22,031 nucleotides of DNA from Actinomycetes bacterium (GTDB lineage Bacteria; Actinomycetota; Actinomycetes; Propionibacteriales; Nocardioidaceae), in contig JAEWXC010000093.1 of assembly GCA_023396115.1 (NCBI GenBank), positions 1 through 22,031 of the forward strand, read 5' to 3'. Below, one piece after another: positions 1-7,276 of the stretch (position 1 is the stretch's first letter; each line of letters opens with the position of its first letter). The notes under the pieces were generated by a model. It was given only the letters and a program-made list of their open reading frames with translations, made no database searches and had not been told where the DNA came from. A program made the position numbers and the translations under genes.

Positions 1-311
1 ACCCGCGTCCGGTGCCGTTCCCCGCTCGCGCCGGCGGAGGGCTGCCAGGCGTCCCGCAGCGCCAGCCGCGTGCCTCGCCCCCGGTCCAGTCCGACGTGCA
101 GCGTGCTGGAGCTCGTCTCCCCGACCCGTACCGGCGCCACCGGCCGTCGCTCCACCCGCACCCGGGCCGGCGAACCGGCCAGCGCCACGTCCACGGCGAG
201 CGCCACCACACAGCCCAGCAGCCAGCCCCCGAGCACCGCGGCACGGGGGGCGAGCACGAGCGGCACCACCCCCAGCAGGAGCAGCAGCGGGAACCGGCCG
301 GTGAGGTACAT
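1..311 (-). CDS. DUF58 domain protein, N-terminal part (truncated by window edge)
   Basis: About 103 N-terminal residues are visible; the gene continues past base 1. The start ATG (309-311) shares one base with the stop of the upstream moxR-family gene (TGATG). The protein begins with a short polar stretch (MYLTGRF). A long hydrophobic region follows at about residues 8-40, enough for two closely spaced membrane helices, and then a beta-rich segment containing RVERR, GETSSSTLHV and ALRDAWQP. This layout (paired N-terminal helices, then a beta domain ahead of the DUF58/vWA-like core) is typical of DUF58 proteins. They are almost always encoded next to MoxR ATPases, as here. The conserved DUF58 core itself lies outside the window, so the assignment rests on the N-terminal layout plus context. 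Function is unknown; a role as client or partner of the MoxR ATPase is inference. Confidence 0.8.
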   Translation of the reverse strand, partial: MYLTGRFPLLLLLGVVPLVLAPRAAVLGGWLLGCVVALAVDVALAGSPARVRVERRPVAPVRVGETSSSTLHVGLDRGRGTRLALRDAWQPSAGASGERHRTR

Positions 312-1309
312 CAGCGGGGGACCGGCACCGAGTTCAGGGCCGAGTCGAGCACCTGGGCCACCCGGACGCCCTCCAGCTCGGCCTCCGGACGCAGCGACAG
401 CCGGTGCGCGAGCGTGGCCTGGGCCAACGCCTTCACGTCGTCGGGGGTGACGAAGTCCCGCCCGGTCAGCCACGCCCAGGCCCGCGCCGCCCGCATCAGC
501 GCGGTGGTGCCGCGCGGCGAGACACCCAGCTGCAGCGACGGGGAGTTCCGGGTGGCCCGGGCGATGTCGACCAGGTACCCGGCGACCTCGTCGGAGACCT
601 GCACCCGGGCGACGGCGGTCCGGCCGGCCAGCACGTGCTCGGGCCCGGCGACCGCCCGCACCCCGGCGCCGCCCACGTCGGTCGGGTCGAACCCGGCGGC
701 GTGCCGGGACAGGATCTCCAGCTCCTGCTCCCGCGCCGGCAGACCCAGCACCAGCTTGAGCAGGAACCGGTCCAGCTGGGCCTCCGGCAGCGGGTAGGTG
801 CCCTCGTACTCCACCGGGTTCTGGGTGGCGGCCACCAGGAACGGTCGCGGCAGCGGGCGCGAGACCCCGTCCACGGAGACCTGCCCCTCCTCCATCGCCT
901 CCAGCAACGCGGACTGGGTCTTCGGTGGCGTCCGGTTGATCTCGTCGGCCAGCAGCAGGTTCGTGAAGACCGGACCGGGCCGGAACGTCAGCTCGTGACC
1001 GGACTCGACCACCATCGAGCCGGTGATGTCGCCGGGCATCAGGTCCGGGGTGAACTGGACCCGCGCGGTGTCCACGTCCAACGTCGCCGCCAGCGTGCGC
1101 ACCAGCAGCGTCTTGGCCACCCCCGGCACCCCCTCGAGCAGGACGTGCCCGCCGCACAGCAGCGCCACCAGCAGTCCCGAGACCGCCGCGTCCTGACCGA
1201 CCACGGCCTTGGCGACCTCGTTGCGGACGGCGCCGAGTGCCTCCCGTGCCTCCTCGGCGTCGGGCAGGCCGGCAGTGCGGCCGGGCTCGGGTGCGGGGTT
1301 GTCGGTCAT
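311..1309 (-). CDS. MoxR-family AAA+ ATPase
   Basis: 332 residues, normal for the family. Visible AAA+ motifs in order: Walker A GVPGVAKT (about residues 60-67), FTPDLMPGDITG (86-97, a MoxR signature), Walker B LLLADEIN (118-125), sensor 1 ATQNP (161-165), arginine-finger region EAQLDRF (176-182) and sensor 2 SPRG (264-267). It is cytoplasmic and predicted to hydrolyse ATP as a ring-shaped chaperone-like remodeller, probably acting on the adjacent DUF58 and membrane proteins; the partner is inferred from conserved neighbourhood. The start ATG (1307-1309) lies in an ATGA overlap with the stop of the DUF4350 gene, and an alternative longer reading has no support. Downstream DUF58 overlaps by one base. 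Translational coupling through the cluster is likely. Confidence 0.95.
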   Translation of the reverse strand: MTDNPAPEPGRTAGLPDAEEAREALGAVRNEVAKAVVGQDAAVSGLLVALLCGGHVLLEGVPGVAKTLLVRTLAATLDVDTARVQFTPDLMPGDITGSMVVESGHELTFRPGPVFTNLLLADEINRTPPKTQSALLEAMEEGQVSVDGVSRPLPRPFLVAATQNPVEYEGTYPLPEAQLDRFLLKLVLGLPAREQELEILSRHAAGFDPTDVGGAGVRAVAGPEHVLAGRTAVARVQVSDEVAGYLVDIARATRNSPSLQLGVSPRGTTALMRAARAWAWLTGRDFVTPDDVKALAQATLAHRLSLRPEAELEGVRVAQVLDSALNSVPVPR

Positions 1310-2427
1310 TCCTCCACGACCTTTCGGGTCAGGTCGGCCAGGTCGCTGGCCAGTCGGGTGAGCTCGGAGTCGTCGGACGGGGCGGGGCCGGCCAGGGTGT
1401 CCCGGACGGCCCGGGGGTCGAGGCCGGTGCCGGCCACCGCCGCCACCACCGTCTCGGTGTCGGTGCGCACCCGCAGGTGCTGGGCCAGCCGGCGACGGGT
1501 CGCCTCGCGCAGCGCCTCGGCGGAGTGGGCGCGGTCGCCGGATCGGTGGTGCAACCGGCCCCGGCCGCGCACCGCCTCGCCGGCCCGCACCACCACCGGC
1601 ATCGGTTCCACCGCCAGGGGCCCGAACCGGCGGCCCCGCCAGAGCATCAGGCCGACCAGGGCGGCCAGGCCCAGGATCAGCACCGGACGCAGCCACGGGG
1701 GCAGCAGGTCGCCCAGGGCCCTCGACTCCCCGGGCGGCAGGTCGGTGGGGTCCGGGGAGTAGAGGACGACGCGGTCGCCGCGGCCCAGCAACCGCAACCC
1801 GAGGGCGGCGTTGTCCGCCCCGGTGATCTGGTCGTTGGTCAACGCCTCCGCCGCCCCGAGCAGCAGCACGCCCTCGCGGGGTTCGGCCAGCAGCACGCCG
1901 TCGTCGGTGCCGAAGCACCCGGGGCCGGGGTAGGCGCGGGCGTTGCCGGAGGAGATCGAGAGGTCGCCCAGGTCCGGGTCGTCGCACCGGGCGGGCACGT
2001 CGCTGGCCCCGGTGGGGCTCCACTCCCGCGGCAGACCCAGCAGCTCCAGGGCGCCGTGTCCCGGGGCCAGCAGCACCAGCGTCGAGGTACGGGTCCGGGC
2101 GACCAGGTCGACCGCCGTGGACTGGCCGAGCTGGTCGGGTGCGGTGACCACCACGACGGTGTCGGCGTTCGGCCGGGTCTCGGCCAGGGCGCGGGAGTCA
2201 CGGGCGACGTCGACCCGGATCCCCTGGTCCTCGAGCACCTCGGCCAGCGCGCGGGTACCGAGTGCCCCGGGATTGTCGGGGTCGAACTGGCCCGAGCTGC
2301 GCTGGGACTGCGCAGCCACCAGGACCGCCGAGGCGAGCGCCACGGCGCAGCCGACCAGCACCACCCAGGTGCTGCGCCGCACCCGTCGGCGTGCCGGTGC
2401 CGTCGCGACCGTGGTCTCGGGGCTCAT
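1306..2427 (-). CDS. DUF4350 domain membrane protein
   Basis: 373 residues. Basic N terminus (ARRRVRR, about residues 12-18), one membrane helix at about 20-40, a large extracytoplasmic region at 41-245, a second helix at about 246-263 (LRPVLILGLAALVGLMLW), then a basic cytoplasmic tail rich in Arg. The segment containing GALGTRALAEVLEDQG and the later ALTNDQITGADNAAL match DUF4350, a family found between DUF4129 and MoxR genes in actinobacteria. Start chosen at ATG 2425-2427 because it forms an ATGA overlap with the DUF4129 stop; longer reading frames upstream of it are just the frame running through the neighbouring gene. The function of the family is unknown. The paired Cys (about residues 148 and 171) in the outer domain could form a disulfide (inference). 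Confidence 0.88.
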   Translation of the reverse strand: MSPETTVATAPARRRVRRSTWVVLVGCAVALASAVLVAAQSQRSSGQFDPDNPGALGTRALAEVLEDQGIRVDVARDSRALAETRPNADTVVVVTAPDQLGQSTAVDLVARTRTSTLVLLAPGHGALELLGLPREWSPTGASDVPARCDDPDLGDLSISSGNARAYPGPGCFGTDDGVLLAEPREGVLLLGAAEALTNDQITGADNAALGLRLLGRGDRVVLYSPDPTDLPPGESRALGDLLPPWLRPVLILGLAALVGLMLWRGRRFGPLAVEPMPVVVRAGEAVRGRGRLHHRSGDRAHSAEALREATRRRLAQHLRVRTDTETVVAAVAGTGLDPRAVRDTLAGPAPSDDSELTRLASDLADLTRKVVEE

Positions 2428-3059
2428 CGCAGCACCCCGCGGGCCACGTCGTCGCGGGCCAGGTCGTCGAGCGCCAGGGCACGCGCAGCCGCGTCCCGGT
2501 CGGCGGAGCGGTGCCCGTACCGGACGCGGTCGAAGTCGCCGGCCACCACCCGGGCGGCTGCCCGCTGCTGCTCCGGCACCTGCTCGGCGACCTCGCTGGC
2601 CGTGGCGCCGGGGGAGTCGGCCACCCGGCCGTCCTCGACCGCACGCAGCACGGCTGCACGGAACGCCTCGACCACCACCGTGTCCAGGTCGCCGTCGGCC
2701 AGGGCCGCCTCGGCCAGGCGACGGTGCTCGGCAGCACTGACCCGCACCGCGGGGAAGACGGGCGAGGAGTCGCCGGCGCGTCGCCGCGCGGCGGGGGAGA
2801 GCCGGGTGAGCAGCCACACCAGCACCACGACGCCGACGACGCCGACCAGCGACGCGGCCACCAGCGAGAGGCCCGAGGCCGCGCCCGCGGCCCCGGCGAC
2901 GGCGTCGAGCACCCGGAGCAGGGCCGCGTAGGCGCGCTGCAGCAGGTCCTCGTCGTGGTACTGCCGCTCCAGCAGCTCCCGGCGCAGCAGGCCCCGGGCC
3001 TCGTCGGGCTCGGGACGCAGCTGTGCCGGCACGCGCAGCGGGCCGGACAGGAGCCTCAC
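2424..3059 (-). CDS. DUF4129 domain protein
   Basis: 211 residues. A short N-terminal region with acidic and basic helices (about 1-50) precedes a single membrane helix at about 64-85. A cytoplasmic alpha-helical domain follows, containing AEAALADGDLDTVVVEAFRA and the diagnostic FDRVRYGHR (about 176-184), close to the F-x-x-V-x-Y-G motif that marks the DUF4129 C-terminal domain. Many actinobacterial DUF4129 proteins are about this length, though some are fused to transglutaminase-like domains; no such fusion is present here. It overlaps both neighbours by four bases (ATGA), so it belongs to the MoxR cluster. Function unknown; a membrane-anchored accessory to the MoxR/DUF58 assembly is the usual inference. 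Confidence 0.9.
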   Translation of the reverse strand: MRLLSGPLRVPAQLRPEPDEARGLLRRELLERQYHDEDLLQRAYAALLRVLDAVAGAAGAASGLSLVAASLVGVVGVVVLVWLLTRLSPAARRRAGDSSPVFPAVRVSAAEHRRLAEAALADGDLDTVVVEAFRAAVLRAVEDGRVADSPGATASEVAEQVPEQQRAAARVVAGDFDRVRYGHRSADRDAAARALALDDLARDDVARGVLR

Positions 3060-4201
3060 CCGACGTCGAGCCCTGCGGCGCGGGCCAGGTCCAGGTCGAA
3101 CGCCTCCTTGCGGATCCGCTGGTCCAGGTACTGCAGCGTGGTGACGCAGGAGGTGAACGGGGTGACGAACGCGGCGGCGAGCACGGTGCTGAGCGCCTGG
3201 GTCAGGATCATCGTGAAGACCGCGTTCTCGGGGCTGGCGGTCATCGCGACCTGCCCGACGATCGAGATCGGGAAGCTGAGCATGCTGGCGGCGAACTGGG
3301 TCATCAGCACCGTGAGCAGCGCGATCCCCAGGATCCGCCAGAACTGGTCACGGGTCAGGGCACGTCCGCGGCCCAGGGCGGCGAACACGCCCCGTCCCTC
3401 CAGCGCCAGCGCCGGGACCGGGAGCAGGAACCAGCGCACCCACAGCCACATCATCAGCGCGACGAAGAACGGCAGCGACAGGACGCCCAGCAGGATCCCG
3501 GCCACCAGGTCGAGCCCCACCACCAGCAGCACCCACAGCCCCACGTAGACCGAGACGATGAGCAGCATCGCGAGGCTGAGCACGCCGGTCAGCCCGATCA
3601 GCCGCCACCGTGAGCCCCGGGTCGCGGCCCAGGCCTGGCCCAGGTCCATGGTGCGGCCCAGGGTGGCGGCCGCGACCACGTGCGCGATCATCCCGGTGAC
3701 GATCGCGGTGCCGACCCACTGCAGCACCGCCGCCACGCCGAGCGACCCGAACGAGATGCCCAACGCTGCCAGGTCCTCGTTGCTGGGGTCCTGCGACTCC
3801 AGGTCCAGGCTGAGCCCGTAGCCCCACGTGGCGAGGGCCGAGACGATGACCGGCAGCAGCATCGCGACACCCGCGACCAGGACCGCGGCGCCCATGGTGG
3901 CGCCGGCGTTGTGCCGCACCACCTTGAACGCGGCGTCGAACATGTCCCCGACCCCGAGCGGGCGCAGCGGCACCGCGCCGGGCTTGTGGGCCGCGACCGG
4001 TGCCGGCTGCCCCCAACCGGGCTGTTGACCCCAGCCGGGCTGAGCCGGTGCGGGCTGCTGCCCCCAGCCCTGCGGGGCGTGCGGCCCCGGCGGGTACGGC
4101 TGCTGCGGCGCGGGCTGCTGCGGGTACGGCTCGGGCTGCCAGCCGGGGGGCGGCGGATCCGTCGGCTCGGGTGCCCCGGGCGGCGGCGGGTGGTCGCTCA
4201 T
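3056..4201 (-). CDS. Multi-pass membrane protein with Pro/Gln/Gly-rich N-terminal tail (DUF7847-like)
   Basis: 381 residues. Residues 1-70 are low-complexity, rich in Pro, Gln, Gly and Trp, with repeated GWGQQP/GWGQP units. After VPLRPLGVGDMFDAAFKVVRHN come roughly six hydrophobic segments, consistent with the glycerophosphodiester-phosphodiesterase-type membrane domain family. That family has no catalytic part and should not be called an enzyme. Start ATG 4199-4201 is supported by a GAGGA ribosome binding site seven bases upstream on the minus strand. Its stop overlaps the start of the DUF4129 gene (ATGA). This is the first gene of the tightly coupled MoxR cluster, 41 bases after the AhpD-like gene. 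Repetitive Pro-rich tails are common in actinobacterial membrane proteins; the role of this one is unknown. Confidence 0.85.
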   Translation of the reverse strand: MSDHPPPPGAPEPTDPPPPGWQPEPYPQQPAPQQPYPPGPHAPQGWGQQPAPAQPGWGQQPGWGQPAPVAAHKPGAVPLRPLGVGDMFDAAFKVVRHNAGATMGAAVLVAGVAMLLPVIVSALATWGYGLSLDLESQDPSNEDLAALGISFGSLGVAAVLQWVGTAIVTGMIAHVVAAATLGRTMDLGQAWAATRGSRWRLIGLTGVLSLAMLLIVSVYVGLWVLLVVGLDLVAGILLGVLSLPFFVALMMWLWVRWFLLPVPALALEGRGVFAALGRGRALTRDQFWRILGIALLTVLMTQFAASMLSFPISIVGQVAMTASPENAVFTMILTQALSTVLAAAFVTPFTSCVTTLQYLDQRIRKEAFDLDLARAAGLDVG

Positions 4202-4242
4202 GCGGGCATCCTCGCACGCGTCCGGTGGCGGACCGGCGGGGT

Positions 4243-4734
4243 TCAGCCGCGCGGCGGCAACGTGCAGGCGGTGTCCAGTCCCAGCACCCGGTTGAGCCGC
4301 CCGAACGCCAGCCACGACCCCAGGCACATGGTCAGCTCGACCACCTCGGCCTGGGTGTAGAGGCGGCCCATGCGCTCCCAGAACTCGTCGTCCAGGCCGT
4401 GGTGGTCCAGGGCGAACCGTTCGGCGTACTCGGCCGCCAACCGGGCCCGGTCCTCCAGCTGGTCGGTGTCGCGCCAGTGCGCCACCGCATCGTCGAAGCC
4501 GTCCGGGACCGTCACCCCGTCGCGGTCGGTGCGCCAGTCCTGGCAGAACAGGCAGCCGTTGACCTGGGCGATCCGCAGCCGGGCCGCCTCGAACTCGGCC
4601 AGGCCCAGCGTGGAGTGCTCGTAGACGCTCATCGCCAGGGTCGCGGCCGCGGGGCCGATCCCGGGCACCATCTCGCCCCACACGTGCCCGATCGGGTCGG
4701 CACCCTCGGGCAGGTCGATCCGCAGCCCGCTCAC
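4243..4734 (-). CDS. Carboxymuconolactone decarboxylase/AhpD-like family protein
   Basis: 163 residues, GTG start at 4732-4734 overlapping the stop of the preceding gene (GTGA). The all-helical fold is recognisable from RIAQVNGCLFCQDWR (about residues 54-68) and the C-terminal AEVVELTMCLGSWLAFGRLNRVLGL. The CxxC pair (C61, C64) is present. In AhpD-type peroxidases a His follows the second Cys by four positions; here that position is Arg68. The protein therefore keeps the redox-active pair but lacks the usual proton-relay His, and may not be a peroxidase. Coupling to the NAD(P)-binding enzyme upstream suggests a shared small-molecule pathway (inference). Substrate unknown. Confidence 0.87.
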   Translation of the reverse strand: MSGLRIDLPEGADPIGHVWGEMVPGIGPAAATLAMSVYEHSTLGLAEFEAARLRIAQVNGCLFCQDWRTDRDGVTVPDGFDDAVAHWRDTDQLEDRARLAAEYAERFALDHHGLDDEFWERMGRLYTQAEVVELTMCLGSWLAFGRLNRVLGLDTACTLPPRG

Positions 4735-5849
4735 GACCCGGCCCCCGGACGCTGACCCAGACCGACCGAGAGCGGCACCTGCAACCCGTCGTAGAGACCC
4801 GGCTCGGCGGTGCGCAGCCACCCGATCGCGTTGACCAGCCGGTTCGCGGCCGTCTGGTTGCCCCCGGCCGAGCGGTTGCCGTCCTCGGCGGTGGCCTCGA
4901 TGGACAGCCGCAGCGACGGGGTCCCCTCCACGACCACGACGTGGGCGCTCTGCCCGTCCGGGGCCTGGGGCCACTGCGGGGCGGCCTCGGGCGCGATCCG
5001 GGTGACGTGCTCGACCACGATCCGGACCTCGCCGTCGACGACCCCCTGCACCTCGAACCGCAGACCGCCCTGGCTGCCCGCGGTGAAGAGCCCCATCTCG
5101 TTGGTCACGTCGGCCTCCAGCGGCACCCGCTCGACCTCCTCGCGCAGCTCGGAGACCTCCAGACCCAGGGCGCGGGCAATCAGCCGGACCTGCCCGCCCC
5201 AGACCATCGAGGGGATGCCCGGGGCGACCATCGGCGGCTCGTAGTCCATCGGTTCGCCGAACCCGACGATGTAGCGCACCGCGTCGGGGGCGTCGTAGGT
5301 GGAGTAGTCGAAGATCTCCTGGCAGCGCAGCACGTCGACGTGACCGGAGAGGCCGGTGGCCAGCACCGGCAGCAGGTCGTTGCCCCAGCCCGGGTCGATC
5401 CCGGAGGCGAAGAACGCGGCGCCGCCCTCGGCGCACGCCTCGGCGATCGGGCTGCGCACCTCCGGCGGGGCGTGGGTGTGGTCGTAGAGCGGGTAGACCG
5501 AGGGGCTGACCACCACGGCACCGCCCCGCAGGGCCCGGGCCATGTCGGCCACCGCGTCGTCGGGCCGCAGCTCACCCGAGCAGGTGTACGCGACCGCGCC
5601 GGCCCCCTCCAGGGTGGCCAGGGCGGCCTCGACGTCGTCGGTCGCGGCGACCCCCAGCTCCACGGTCCCGGCCAGCTCGCCGGCGTCCCGGCCGACCTTC
5701 TCGGGGTTGGCCACCAGCAGCGCGGTCAGTCGCAGGCCCGGGTTCTCGGCGACCGCACGGACGGCGGCGCGGCCCATGTTCCCCGACCCCCACACGACCA
5801 CGGGGACGGGCTCGGTGGGCGGATCAACATGAAACATGCTCAGGTTCAT
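4731..5849 (-). CDS. NAD(P)-binding dehydrogenase, dihydrodipicolinate-reductase-like
   Basis: 372 residues. Rossmann nucleotide-binding motif VVVWGSGNMGRAAVRAV at about residues 17-33, followed by the ALLVANPEKVGRDAGEL segment. The central region contains FFASGIDPGWGNDLLP, typical of the dihydrodipicolinate-reductase-like/2,4-diaminopentanoate-dehydrogenase-like group of NAD(P)H-dependent amine dehydrogenases. It is not DapB, which is shorter and carries different signatures. The natural substrate cannot be read from sequence. Start ATG 5847-5849 has no Shine-Dalgarno sequence but sits seven bases after a TATGCT box, which fits a leaderless mRNA. A second in-frame ATG (5835-5837) is possible. 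It heads the minus-strand gene run and overlaps the AhpD-like gene by four bases. Confidence 0.85.
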   Translation of the reverse strand: MNLSMFHVDPPTEPVPVVVWGSGNMGRAAVRAVAENPGLRLTALLVANPEKVGRDAGELAGTVELGVAATDDVEAALATLEGAGAVAYTCSGELRPDDAVADMARALRGGAVVVSPSVYPLYDHTHAPPEVRSPIAEACAEGGAAFFASGIDPGWGNDLLPVLATGLSGHVDVLRCQEIFDYSTYDAPDAVRYIVGFGEPMDYEPPMVAPGIPSMVWGGQVRLIARALGLEVSELREEVERVPLEADVTNEMGLFTAGSQGGLRFEVQGVVDGEVRIVVEHVTRIAPEAAPQWPQAPDGQSAHVVVVEGTPSLRLSIEATAEDGNRSAGGNQTAANRLVNAIGWLRTAEPGLYDGLQVPLSVGLGQRPGAGS

Positions 5850-5861
5850 GGAGTGAGCATA
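5849..5861 (-). promoter_or_regulatory. Candidate -10 element for a leaderless transcript of the dehydrogenase gene
   Basis: Read on the minus strand, TATGCT (5861-5856) matches the actinobacterial TANNNT -10 pattern and is followed by six bases and then the ATG. Initiation at the A of the ATG would give a leaderless mRNA, common in actinobacteria, and explains the missing ribosome binding site. The -35 region at the right distance is poor (TGGCGA, about 5884-5879). Sequence match only. Confidence 0.4.
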
Positions 5862-5914
5862 GGGTGATCCTCGTCACGTCGCCACGGATCCGGCCCTGCA
5901 GGCGTCGAAACGAT

Positions 5915-5944
5915 TTGGCGCAGCGTGCGCCCGTCTGCCAAGAT
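5915..5944 (+). promoter_or_regulatory. Candidate promoter of the S10 operon
   Basis: TTGGCG (5915-5920), an 18-base spacer and CAAGAT (5939-5944) preceded by TG one base upstream (TGCCAAGAT) resemble a -35 plus extended -10 promoter pointing at rpsJ. A second -35-like box, TTGACT, lies at 5987-5992 but no good -10 follows at 16-18 bases (best is TTGGAT at 6009-6014). Either would produce a leader of roughly 280-350 nucleotides. Assignment is by motif only. Confidence 0.35.
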
Positions 5945-6019
5945 GATCCGGTTGCTCCGACGGGACCGTCGGGTGGGCAGCACACATTGACTACTGAATC
6001 GCGTCTCCTTGGATGAGCC

Positions 6020-6298
6020 GGTGGTCTGCGTGTGCACGCACCACCCAGGACTCCGACCAGGCCTTCGAGGCCGGGACGGGGGAGGCCCGATGAGCTCGAC
6101 GAACCGGTCGAGCGCCACATGACAACGAAGCTGGGCCCCAGGGCTCGAGCGTGACGCCCCAGGCGACACGCCCGACCGCGTGGGTCGAGCGGGGTGGTGA
6201 GTAGCAGGCGGTGCGGACCCACCCGGGACCCGTGTCGTGAGAGACCAGCACGCGGCACTCCACCAGGGGTGCGAGATCGATAAGGACGAGAGAGACCT
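6020..6298 (+). promoter_or_regulatory. Structured 5' leader of the S10 operon
   Basis: The 449-base gap between the divergent gene and rpsJ holds several inverted repeats in the rpsJ direction. They are: 6020-6045 (GGTGG, 2-base bulge, TGCGT / ACGCA, CCACC); 6060-6072 (GGCCT / AGGCC); 6094-6113 (GCTCGAC / GTCGAGC with a six-base loop); and a longer-range 7-bp pairing, GTGGGTC (6180-6186) with GACCCAC (6216-6222). The rpsJ ribosome binding site AAGGA is at 6282-6286. Long structured leaders before S10 operons mediate feedback by ribosomal protein L4 in enterobacteria; whether this one does anything similar is inference. No known regulatory RNA family was recognised here. Confidence 0.45.
6090..6122 (+). 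other. Possible 10-codon leader ORF upstream of rpsJ
   Basis: ATG at 6090-6092 follows a purine-rich GGGGGAGG (ending at 6085) and encodes MSSTNRSSAT before TGA (6120-6122). The stop overlaps another ATG (6119) that opens an 11-codon frame ending at 6154. The 6094-6113 hairpin lies wholly inside the first frame. The SD-to-ATG spacing is short (four bases), and ORFs this small arise by chance, so coding is unproven. Confidence 0.2.
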
Positions 6299-6607
6299 AT
6301 GGCGGGACAGAAGATCCGCATCAGGCTCAAGGCCTATGACCACGAGGTGATCGACACCTCGGCGCGCAAGATCGTGGACACCGTCACCCGTACGGGTGCC
6401 AAGGTCGCCGGCCCCGTGCCGCTGCCGACCGAGAAGAACGTGTACTGCGTCATTCGCTCGCCCCACAAGTACAAGGACTCCCGCGAGCACTTCGAGATGC
6501 GCACCCACAAGCGCCTGATCGACATCATCGACCCGACCCCGAAGACGGTCGACTCGCTGATGCGTCTCGACCTGCCTGCCGGTGTCGACATCGAGATCAA
6601 GCTCTGA
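6299..6607 (+). CDS. rpsJ: 30S ribosomal protein S10
   Basis: 102 residues, the standard actinobacterial length. It begins MAGQKIRIRLKAYDHEVID and contains the conserved GPVPLPTEK and SPHKYKDSREHFEMRTHKR segments, the latter including the loop that reaches into the 30S head. S10 also serves as NusE in transcription antitermination complexes with NusB in bacteria generally. ATG start with AAGGA at 6282-6286, twelve bases upstream, plus purine-rich GAGAGA closer in. First gene of the S10 operon; ten bases separate its stop from rplC. The tuf gene that often precedes rpsJ in actinobacteria is not next to it here. Confidence 0.98.
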   Translation: MAGQKIRIRLKAYDHEVIDTSARKIVDTVTRTGAKVAGPVPLPTEKNVYCVIRSPHKYKDSREHFEMRTHKRLIDIIDPTPKTVDSLMRLDLPAGVDIEIKL

Positions 6608-6617
6608 GGTTGACGAG

Positions 6618-7271
6618 ATGACTTTCGAACGCAACGTGAAGGGCCTGCTGGGCACCAAGCTCGGCATGACCCAGCTCTGGGACGAGAACAACAAGGTCGT
6701 CCCCGTCACCGTGATCGCGGCCGGCACCAACGTGGTGACCCAGGTCCGCGGCCCGGAGGCCGACGGCTACAACGCCATCCAGGTCGGTTACGGCGAGATC
6801 GAGGCCCGCAAGGTGAACAAGCCGGAGACCGGCCACTTCGCCAAGGCCGGCGTCACGCCGCGCCGCCACGTGGTCGAGATCCGCACCGCTGACGCTGCCG
6901 ACTACACCGTGGGCCAGGAGATCTCCCCGGAGACCTTCGCCGCGGGCGACGTCATCGACGTCACCGGCACCAGCAAGGGCAAGGGTTTCGCCGGAACGAT
7001 GAAGCGTCACGGCTTCGCCGGTGTCTCCGCCTCGCACGGTGCCCACCGCAACCACCGCAAGCCCGGTTCGATCGGTGCCTGCGCCACGCCCGGCCGCGTC
7101 TTCAAGGGCACCCGCATGGCGGGTCGCATGGGTAACGACACGGTCACCACCCAGAACGTCACGGTCCACGCCGTCGACGCCGAGAAGGGCCTCATCCTGC
7201 TCAAGGGTGCCGTCCCCGGCGCCAAGGGTGGTCTCGTGGTGCTCCGCTCCGCCGCCAAGAAGGAGGCCTGA
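6618..7271 (+). CDS. rplC: 50S ribosomal protein L3
   Basis: 217 residues. Starts MTFERNVKGLLGTKLGMTQ, the classic L3 N terminus. The extended loop that penetrates the peptidyl transferase region is visible as RKPGSIGACATPGRVFKG followed by TRMAGRMGN. L3 binds domain VI of 23S rRNA early in 50S assembly. ATG 6618-6620 was chosen over an upstream in-frame codon inside rpsJ because it matches the family start and has GAGG (6606-6609) eight bases before it, overlapping the rpsJ stop. Five bases separate it from rplD; the last codons of rplC carry the strong rplD ribosome binding site. Confidence 0.98.
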   Translation: MTFERNVKGLLGTKLGMTQLWDENNKVVPVTVIAAGTNVVTQVRGPEADGYNAIQVGYGEIEARKVNKPETGHFAKAGVTPRRHVVEIRTADAADYTVGQEISPETFAAGDVIDVTGTSKGKGFAGTMKRHGFAGVSASHGAHRNHRKPGSIGACATPGRVFKGTRMAGRMGNDTVTTQNVTVHAVDAEKGLILLKGAVPGAKGGLVVLRSAAKKEA

Positions 7272-7276
7272 GCTTC

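Noticed and set aside
1237..2931. Long plus-strand frames opposite the MoxR and DUF4350 genes
   Set aside because: The minus strand encodes recognisable families with coupled starts and stops; the plus-strand products are Gly/Arg/His low complexity.
5987..6014. TTGACT with TTGGAT as the main S10 promoter
   Set aside because: The -35 is good but the -10 lacks the A at position 2 that is nearly always kept; listed only as an alternative.
5824..6730. Minus-strand frames covering the S10 leader
   Set aside because: They run antisense into rpsJ and rplC, have no recognisable domain and no ribosome binding site. The region is better explained as a structured leader.
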